A DNA stretch of 6,058 bases from NCBI GenBank assembly GCA_025355035.1, contig JANXLS010001227.1:1-6058 (forward strand), given 5' to 3'. Within the stretch, counting starts at the first letter, position 1, and each line of letters starts with the position of its first letter. Below are positions 1 to 4,824 of the stretch, piece by piece. The stretch comes from Planctomycetota bacterium. GTDB taxonomy: Bacteria > Planctomycetota > SZUA-567 > H5-PLA8. The position numbers and the translations under genes are program-made. The notes under the pieces are model-generated. The model saw nothing but the letters and a program-made list of their open reading frames with translations, ran no database searches and had not been told where the DNA came from.

Positions 1-20
1 AAAAACAGGCGACGCTTTTT

Positions 21-51
21 CTCGACCGCGAATCGTCGAGTCTCGTCGATT
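21..51. repeat. Two overlapping inverted repeats after the small ORF
   Basis: CTCGAC (21-26) and GTCGAG (35-40) form a perfect 6-bp inverted repeat with an 8-nt loop. AATCGTCGAG (31-40) and CTCGTCGATT (42-51) form a second, 10-bp imperfect repeat with one T-T mismatch. They share 35-40, so the two hairpins would exclude each other. They begin right after the TGA of the 45-codon ORF on the minus strand. On that strand the second hairpin is followed by A residues, not a U tract, so a classical intrinsic terminator is not supported. Confidence 0.3.
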
Positions 52-189
52 TCAGTTCACTGAGTGAACCGTCACGGATTTTTGGCCCAATACCGCCCAT
101 ACCGGAACCGCCGCCGCAGAGCCGATGATCGGCGCGACCACATAAATCCACAACGACTCCGTGTGGGGGGACGACTTCGTTACGGCCAT
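52..189 (-). CDS. Small one-helix membrane ORF, coupled to the sulfatase stop; aquaporin-tail-like
   Basis: This 45-codon ORF begins with an ATG that shares the last A of the sulfatase TAA stop (TAATG), the arrangement seen in translational coupling. A GGAA on the minus strand (198-201) lies 8 nt upstream and could serve as its ribosome binding site. The peptide has a short polar N-terminus, one hydrophobic segment at about residues 13-35 beginning LWIYVVAPIIGS, and a polar tail ending at TGA. The LW-aromatic-V-x-P-I-x-G pattern resembles, from memory, the last transmembrane helix of MIP-family aquaporins such as AqpZ. The rest of an aquaporin, including the NPA motifs, is absent; the sulfatase occupies the place where it would be. 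It could therefore be a real small membrane peptide, a remnant of a deleted aquaporin gene, or a chance ORF. No function is assigned. Confidence 0.4.
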   Translation of the reverse strand: MAVTKSSPHTESLWIYVVAPIIGSAAAVPVWAVLGQKSVTVHSVN

Positions 190-2408
190 TATTTCAATTC
201 CAAAATGACTTTGCCGAGCTTGCCTTCGAATTTGAAAGGCGCTTCATATTCCCCAACCGCCGCGTTTGTATCGTGTCCAACGCTCAGCGCGTCTTGTGGC
301 GTTCGGTTCAACAATCCCGGCGCTTTGCCCTCGGATACTTTCTTACCATCGATATTCAGAGTCATCCCGCCCTCTTTATCCAAATCCGCTTCGATCGTTG
401 CCGTCTTCGCAGTATTCGCTTCTTTCGTTGTGATGTACGACAACTTCCCGCCGCGTCGAAGCGCAAAATACGCTTTCGAATCTTTCAGATACAGCGTGAA
501 CCCTTCAGCCGATCCGCCCTGCGCGAGGATGACGCCATCCTTCGCCATTTCGGTGATCTCAGCGAAGATGTGGAACGCGCGCGAACCTGTTGCCGGTGCG
601 GCTTCGTTGCTCAGTTCGTCACCTTGCTTTAGGTTGAATTTAGTTTCTTTGGAGAACTGGCCATTACCTTTAATGGCCTTGTTTTTCTTGCCTTTCTCAT
701 CCGAACCGTCGCCGGGTTTCGCTCCGTACCGAGGCGTCCACGCCCAAGGTAAGACCTGAGCTCGATGCGCCCACGCTTCCCATTTTGCGACGAGTTCCTC
801 TACCTTCGCCGGTTGCGACGACGCGAGATCCTGCGTCTCGGTGCGGTCGGCTTCCATGTCGTACAGTTCCCATTTCCCGGCGGGACCTTTGGCGACAAGC
901 TTCCATTTGTCTTTGCGAACTGCCCGATTTCCTTCGTGTTCCCAGAAAATCGCGTCGCGATCGATCCGTTTGTTTTCAAATGCAGGTCGAAGACTCTTGC
1001 CTTCCAGCGGCGTGATTTTGTTCCCGGCAAACTCGCTCGGATACGCTGTTCCGGCGACATCCAAACACGTCGCCATGATGTCGATCAGATGCCCAGGTTG
1101 CGAACGCAATTCGCCGTGCGCGGAAATTCCCTTCGGCCAATACGCAATCAGCGGCGTCGAAATACCACCTTCATGAACCCAATGTTTATATTCACGGAAC
1201 GGCGTGTTGCTGACGTTCGCCCAGTCGCGACCGTACGAAATGAACGTATCGTCCGGGCCGGGCATAATGTTTGGACCGCCGAGCACCGGCCGTCCGTCGC
1301 GCGTTTGTTTCGGACGTGTTGACAAAACAAAATCGCCGGCCTTCATCGGCGGCAATGTTGGTTTTTCTGAACGCGATTCTTTTCCCGTTCGTCCTATTGG
1401 TTCAGCGCATGCACCGTTGTCTTGAAGAAAGAAAATCAGCGTGTTGTCGAGTTGCCCGTTTTTCTCGAGCGTCGCGACGATCCGGCCTATGCCCTGATCC
1501 ATACGGTCGAGTTGGGCCGCGTACACTTCCATGCAGCGCGCTTCCCATTCTTTGTGCTCGACTTTGCTCCAATCGCCCACGGTCTCATTGTTCGTCCATT
1601 TCGGATCGATGACGCCGAGCTGTTTCATCCGTTCGAAGCGCGCTTTGCGAATCGCGTCGTAACCGGCATCGTATTTGCCTTTGTACTTCGCGATGTCCTC
1701 GTCGCGCGCGTGCAGTGGCCAATGCGCGGCCGTGTAAGCGATGTACATAAAAAAAGGCGCATCGGTGTAGTCGCGCTTATGCTCGTCCACGTAGCGGATC
1801 GAATTGTCGGTGATCGCGTCCGTGTAGTAATAATGTTCGGGCTTGTATTCCGTGTCAATCATCGGCGTGATCGGCGTGCTGTCGCGCGTGAGCATCGCCG
1901 GATCGAAGTAATTCCCGGCACCCATGATGGTCCCGTAATAACGATCAAATCCGCGTCCGCACGGCCAGGACGCTTTTGGGCTGTCCGGGCGCGCGTGGGC
2001 CGTAACGTGCCATTTGCCGGTCATGTAGGTTCGATAACCCGTCGGCTTCAGCGCTTCAGCGATCGTCACGCAACTCGTGTTCAGCGTGCCGCGGAATCCA
2101 TCGAGATCGAGTTTGCTGTCGGTCATGTGCCCCATGCCGGCCTGGTGGGAATACAGTCCGGTCATCAGCGCCGCGCGAGTCGGGCAGCATCGCGCTGTGT
2201 TGTAAAATTGAGTGAAGCGCAATCCGTTCGCTGCAAGTTTGTCGAGATTCGGCGTCTGGATTTCGGAACCGTAACACCCGATATCCGAATAGCCCACATC
2301 GTCGGCGAGAATCACGATGATGTTGGGTTTGCGCTCGGCGCTTTGTATTGTAATAAAAAACAACAGTGAACACGCAAGACTGACAACGCGAATGAATTTA
2401 TTTGACAT
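189..2408 (-). CDS. Secreted arylsulfatase (type I, formylglycine-dependent) with C-terminal lectin-like domain
   Basis: This is a sulfatase of the alkaline-phosphatase superfamily that hydrolyses sulfate esters; the substrate is unknown. The chosen ATG gives 739 aa and has AAGGAA 6 nt upstream. An ATG 22 codons earlier (2474) would bury the signal peptide. Residues 1-24 look like a Sec signal (K4, R7, then a hydrophobic core). Metal-site Asp36-Asp37 lie in ILADD. The active-site motif is C74-C-P-T-R78, fitting CxPxR, with Cys74 the predicted formylglycine. Other matches are GKWH with Lys132 and His134, His229 in AAHWP, Asp330-Asn331 in QDNGA, and Lys408 and His412. After the catalytic domain (to about 560) comes a Gly/Lys-rich linker (about 563-585), then about 125 residues of beta-rich sequence ending in a GKLGKVILEL-type strand. 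This resembles the LamG/concanavalin-like modules of planctomycete sulfatases. Activity needs a formylglycine-generating enzyme, which is not in the window. It lies 87 nt after the ABC ATPase gene on the same strand. Confidence 0.95.
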   Translation of the reverse strand: MSNKFIRVVSLACSLLFFITIQSAERKPNIIVILADDVGYSDIGCYGSEIQTPNLDKLAANGLRFTQFYNTARCCPTRAALMTGLYSHQAGMGHMTDSKLDLDGFRGTLNTSCVTIAEALKPTGYRTYMTGKWHVTAHARPDSPKASWPCGRGFDRYYGTIMGAGNYFDPAMLTRDSTPITPMIDTEYKPEHYYYTDAITDNSIRYVDEHKRDYTDAPFFMYIAYTAAHWPLHARDEDIAKYKGKYDAGYDAIRKARFERMKQLGVIDPKWTNNETVGDWSKVEHKEWEARCMEVYAAQLDRMDQGIGRIVATLEKNGQLDNTLIFFLQDNGACAEPIGRTGKESRSEKPTLPPMKAGDFVLSTRPKQTRDGRPVLGGPNIMPGPDDTFISYGRDWANVSNTPFREYKHWVHEGGISTPLIAYWPKGISAHGELRSQPGHLIDIMATCLDVAGTAYPSEFAGNKITPLEGKSLRPAFENKRIDRDAIFWEHEGNRAVRKDKWKLVAKGPAGKWELYDMEADRTETQDLASSQPAKVEELVAKWEAWAHRAQVLPWAWTPRYGAKPGDGSDEKGKKNKAIKGNGQFSKETKFNLKQGDELSNEAAPATGSRAFHIFAEITEMAKDGVILAQGGSAEGFTLYLKDSKAYFALRRGGKLSYITTKEANTAKTATIEADLDKEGGMTLNIDGKKVSEGKAPGLLNRTPQDALSVGHDTNAAVGEYEAPFKFEGKLGKVILELK

Positions 2409-2414
2409 GCAATG

Positions 2415-2420
2415 TTCCTT
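2415..2420 (-). promoter_or_regulatory. Ribosome binding site of the sulfatase
   Basis: AAGGAA on the minus strand lies 6 nt before the ATG at 2408. It decides the start in favour of the 739-aa form, which begins MSNKF and puts the signal peptide at the N-terminus. Confidence 0.65.
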
Positions 2421-2422
2421 CA

Positions 2423-2441
2423 CGAAGTGACACCGACTTCG
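2423..2441 (-). repeat. Small inverted repeat just upstream of the sulfatase ribosome binding site
   Basis: CGAAGT (2423-2428) and ACTTCG (2436-2441) are a perfect 6-bp inverted repeat with a 7-nt loop, ending 2 nt before the sulfatase Shine-Dalgarno on the minus strand. It could be a leader hairpin affecting translation, but a repeat this short can arise by chance. A second weak stem, CGCGC/GCGCG at 2460-2479, and a TTGAGA resembling a -35 box (2469-2474) lie in the same 87-nt spacer. I see no good -10 box for it. Confidence 0.25.
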
Positions 2442-2495
2442 AAATTGATGTTGAATAGTCGCGCAGTATCTCAAGCGCGCGATAATTCGTCTCGT

Positions 2496-3185
2496 CTAAT
2501 TCTTCTGTTTGTCGTTCATCAATAACCCTTTTTCAAGATGCAATTCGCGCCGTGCCGTGTGGGCGACTTTTGGGTCATGTGTGACGACTATGATCGTCTT
2601 TCCAAATTCCGTATTGAGCTGAACGAGCAGGTCCATAATCTCCTGGGCGGAATGCGCATCAAGATCGCCCGTCGGTTCGTCGGCGAGCAGAAGTTTCGGA
2701 TCGCTCGCCAAAGCGCGCGCGATCGCAACGCGTTGCTCCTGGCCCCCCGACAATTCATCCGGACGATGGTTCATACGGTCTTTCAATCCGACGATGCTGA
2801 GCGCCGTTTCAACATGCTGCCGGCGTTCCGTGCGGCTTAACGGAAGGAGGGTCAGCGGCAATTCGACGTTTTGATACGCCGTTAAAACAGGCAGTAAATT
2901 GAACGTCTGAAAAATGAACGCAACGTGATCGGCTCGCCATCGCGCCAATTGCCGCGAACTCATCCGCCCCAAATCCTGACCGCAGACGATGACCTCGCCT
3001 TCTGTCGGAGTGTCGAGTCCGCCCAACAAATTCAGCAGCGTTGTCTTGCCAGAACCCGATGGCCCCATCAACGCAACGAAATCGCCCACTTCGATACTGA
3101 GCGTTACATGGTCGAGCGTCAAAATGTCGGCATCGCCTTTATGATAGATCTTCGTCGCGTTGCGGAGTTCAATGATTGAAGGCAT
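2496..3185 (-). CDS. ABC transporter ATP-binding protein, MacB/LolD/DevA type
   Basis: This 229-aa cytoplasmic ATPase should power a type VII (mechanotransmission) ABC system. Visible motifs are Walker A GPSGSGKTT (41-49), Q-loop Gln93 in FQTFNLLP, signature LSGGQ (145-149) followed by EQRVAIARAL, Walker B KLLLADEP with Asp169 and Glu170, D-loop (GDLDAH, 173-178) and switch His203 in VTHDP. All catalytic residues are present, and the length is normal for the family. The GDFVALMGPSGSGKTTLLNL context, the FIFQTFNLLP block and NVELPL are typical of the MacB/LolD/DevA branch. The ATG lies 10 nt after the adaptor's TAG, with only a weak GGA upstream, which suggests coupled translation. Such ATPases need an FtsX/MacB-type permease; none is encoded between the adaptor and the sulfatase. 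Exported substrate unknown. Confidence 0.95.
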   Translation of the reverse strand: MPSIIELRNATKIYHKGDADILTLDHVTLSIEVGDFVALMGPSGSGKTTLLNLLGGLDTPTEGEVIVCGQDLGRMSSRQLARWRADHVAFIFQTFNLLPVLTAYQNVELPLTLLPLSRTERRQHVETALSIVGLKDRMNHRPDELSGGQEQRVAIARALASDPKLLLADEPTGDLDAHSAQEIMDLLVQLNTEFGKTIIVVTHDPKVAHTARRELHLEKGLLMNDKQKN

Positions 3186-3195
3186 GGTGTCCAGT

Positions 3196-4638
3196 CTATT
3201 CCGTCACGCGCACTTTTTGCTTGTCGGCTTTGATTTTATCCATCCCTTTAATTGCGACCGATTGAGCATCCGTCACACCACTCGTGATTTCAATGACATC
3301 GCCCTTCGTTTCACCGATTTCAATTTTCGACTGCGTTGCGATCCCATCTTTTACGATCCAAACGTAGCGCGCATTCTCCAGACCTTGCAGTGCGACGAGC
3401 GGTACGGCAAGCTTTTTCACGATAGTCGTCTCGGCATCGGTGGGCGCATTGTCGGGAAGAAATTTCACGCGCAGGCCCATGTCCGGCCGAATTTCGTCGT
3501 GTTTCAAAATATCGTTGATACCGACCCGCACCTGCACCGTCGCTTTGCCGCGATTCGCACGCGGGAGAATGCGGAGCACTTTTCCAGCGAGCGGTTTTTC
3601 GGCGAACGCATCGACGATGATCGAGGCGCGCTGACCCACTTTGACTTGCGCGATGTATTGCTCGGCGACGTCGACCTCCGCTTGAAGCGATTTGCGTTCG
3701 GCAATCGTCGCGATCGAACCGCGCGCCATGGATCCGCCGATACTGATCGGCGCCACGATTTCCCCAACTTCCGCAGCCTTCTCGATGACGACGCCATCGA
3801 ATGGCGAGAAAATACGCGCGTCGGCCAATTGAGCGTTCAGAATACCGATGCGAGCCGACATTGTTGCGACGTGTCGCTCTGATACCGCTATGGCGGATTT
3901 CGCCGTGGCGACTTGTGATTCCGCCATGGCGGCTTGTGTTTCGGCGACAGCGATGGCTTTGAGAATCTCCTGCTTGCGCGGTTCAGCAGTCGCGATCTGC
4001 GCTTCTGCCAACTGTATTTCGGTCAAATGATCTTCAACGGTAGCCACAGCCATCGCGTTGGATTCGGACAACTTCTTATCGCGTTCGTAGCGGCGCTTGG
4101 CATCGGTGAGTTTGACTTGGATTTCGCGAACTAAAAATTCGAGCGTTTGCAACGGAGCTTTTGCCGATGCGATGGCTGCCTTTGAGTTTGCTGCTCCCGC
4201 TTCGGCCTGCGCGGAAAGCGCTTCGAGTCGCTTGACATCAGCCTTCGATTCTTCGATGTCTGCCTTTGTCTGCTCAATGATAGCGTCCAATTCGCGGTGA
4301 TCAACTTCAGCGATGATCTCATTCCTTGCAACTGTCTGCGATTCGACGACGTTGAGTTTCTCCAAACGCCCCGTGCCTTTGAACGCGAGCACCGACATGC
4401 GATCGGCGACGACGTAACCGGCCGCGCTCAATTCGCCTTTCCCCACGTCCAGATAACTGACGCGCGCCACAGCGACATCGACGCCGAAATACGATTCAGC
4501 CCATTTCGGCCCCAGCGTCATGACGAGAGCCGCCAGTACAACGAGTATAACCGCCCAAATGACCTTCCCAACATACCCGCGCGCTTTCGCCCGGGAACGA
4601 TCGATCTTCAACGCAGCCAAGCCTTCTTGTCCAGACAT
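3196..4638 (-). CDS. HlyD/DevB/MacA-type periplasmic adaptor (membrane fusion protein)
   Basis: This 480-aa subunit would link an inner-membrane ABC exporter to an outer-membrane TolC-like channel. Residues 1-22 are cytoplasmic and basic. A single transmembrane anchor follows (about 24-42), then a first beta/lipoyl half (about 70-114). A very long Ala/Gln/Glu-rich coiled-coil region (about 115-271) shows clear heptads, such as AETQAAM followed by AESQVAT. The second lipoyl half contains ARIFSPFDGVVIEKAAEVGE (275-294). A beta-barrel region (about 318-393, with GQRASIIVDAF) and a membrane-proximal domain come last. The start is set at 4638 because GGAGGG lies 5 nt upstream. An in-frame ATG at 4659 would add seven residues (MPRRRVA) but has no ribosome binding site. 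The gene is first in the run and 10 nt before the ATPase. No TolC-like protein or permease is present in the window. Confidence 0.93.
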   Translation of the reverse strand: MSGQEGLAALKIDRSRAKARGYVGKVIWAVILVVLAALVMTLGPKWAESYFGVDVAVARVSYLDVGKGELSAAGYVVADRMSVLAFKGTGRLEKLNVVESQTVARNEIIAEVDHRELDAIIEQTKADIEESKADVKRLEALSAQAEAGAANSKAAIASAKAPLQTLEFLVREIQVKLTDAKRRYERDKKLSESNAMAVATVEDHLTEIQLAEAQIATAEPRKQEILKAIAVAETQAAMAESQVATAKSAIAVSERHVATMSARIGILNAQLADARIFSPFDGVVIEKAAEVGEIVAPISIGGSMARGSIATIAERKSLQAEVDVAEQYIAQVKVGQRASIIVDAFAEKPLAGKVLRILPRANRGKATVQVRVGINDILKHDEIRPDMGLRVKFLPDNAPTDAETTIVKKLAVPLVALQGLENARYVWIVKDGIATQSKIEIGETKGDVIEITSGVTDAQSVAIKGMDKIKADKQKVRVTE

Positions 4639-4643
4639 CGCAA

Positions 4644-4649
4644 CCCTCC
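4644..4649 (-). promoter_or_regulatory. Strong ribosome binding site of the adaptor gene
   Basis: GGAGGG on the minus strand lies 5 nt before the ATG at 4638. It supports the 480-aa start over the longer ORF beginning at 4659. Upstream, 4660-4690 is AT-rich, but I see no convincing -35/-10 pair for this operon. Confidence 0.65.
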
Positions 4650-4679
4650 GACGAGGCATCGTACTGAATAAATATTTTC

Positions 4680-4691
4680 CTTCAATTGAAG
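4680..4691. repeat. Perfect 12-bp palindrome CTTCAATTGAAG between divergent genes
   Basis: CTTCAATTGAAG reads the same on both strands. It lies 42 nt before the adaptor ATG (4638) and 133 nt before the TPR gene's ATG, so a repressor bound here could affect either promoter. About one or two perfect 12-bp palindromes are expected by chance in 6 kb, so only its position makes it suggestive. Confidence 0.25.
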
Positions 4692-4702
4692 TAATTCGGG
4701 AC

Positions 4703-4730
4703 TTGTCTTTTACCGATTCATCCCTACACT
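4703..4730 (+). promoter_or_regulatory. Possible sigma-70-type promoter for the TPR/alpha-CTD gene
   Basis: TTGTCT (4703-4708) and TACACT (4725-4730) each match four of six positions of the -35 and -10 consensus and are 16 nt apart. Transcription would start near 4737, giving a leader of about 88 nt that begins just before the inverted repeat at 4742. This is a visual match only; the promoter preferences of the organism are not known to me. Confidence 0.3.
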
Positions 4731-4741
4731 AGCTCGTTTCG

Positions 4742-4763
4742 AATGGGGCATTTATGCTCCATT
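4742..4763. repeat. 22-bp near-perfect inverted repeat: candidate operator or leader hairpin
   Basis: The arms AATGGGGCAT (4742-4751) and ATGCTCCATT (4754-4763) are separated by TT. They match at nine of ten positions, and the tenth (4747 with 4758) is a G-T pair that could still form in RNA. As DNA it looks like a dimer-binding operator. As RNA it would be a stem of nine pairs with a 4-nt loop at the very 5' end of a transcript starting near 4737. No T tract follows, so it is not an intrinsic terminator. It lies 61 nt upstream of the TPR gene's ATG. Confidence 0.4.
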
Positions 4764-4809
4764 AATTGGCAAGTATTCCTTTTCATCGATTGCGGTTCAT
4801 GGCCGCTTT

Positions 4810-4813
4810 GGAG
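4810..4813 (+). promoter_or_regulatory. Ribosome binding site of the TPR/alpha-CTD gene
   Basis: GGAG lies 11 nt before the ATG at 4825. The spacing is a little long, but this is the only purine-rich site near that start. The reading frame is open further upstream, but from the possible promoter (4703) to 4825 I saw no other in-frame ATG. Confidence 0.45.
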
Positions 4814-4824
4814 AAAACTGCAAC

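Noticed and set aside
1..20. A-tract and T-tract around GC bases, resembling a terminator
   Set aside because: Beyond the outer A-T pairs the inner bases (C6 with C15, then A7 with G14) do not pair, so no stable GC stem precedes a U tract on either strand.
64..759. 231-codon plus-strand ORF opposite the sulfatase C-terminus and small ORF
   Set aside because: The product is Arg-, Ser- and Pro-rich with no domain signal, and it overlaps a well-supported gene along nearly its whole length.
1422..2369. 315-codon plus-strand ORF inside the sulfatase
   Set aside because: It is antisense to the sulfatase catalytic core, whose active-site motifs are intact. The plus translation is Arg/Val-rich without recognisable domains.
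2409..2474. Upstream in-frame start for the sulfatase
   Set aside because: The 22 extra residues precede the signal peptide and no comparable ribosome binding site was identified, whereas ATG 2408 has AAGGAA at good spacing.
3160..3882. 240-codon plus-strand ORF opposite the adaptor
   Set aside because: It is antisense to lipoyl and beta-barrel sequence of a clear HlyD-family protein, and no domain is visible in its translation.
3881..4200. Repetitive GC-rich stretch with recurring GCCATGGCG-like words
   Set aside because: It is explained by Ala/Gln/Glu heptads of the adaptor's coiled coil and is not a separate DNA repeat element.
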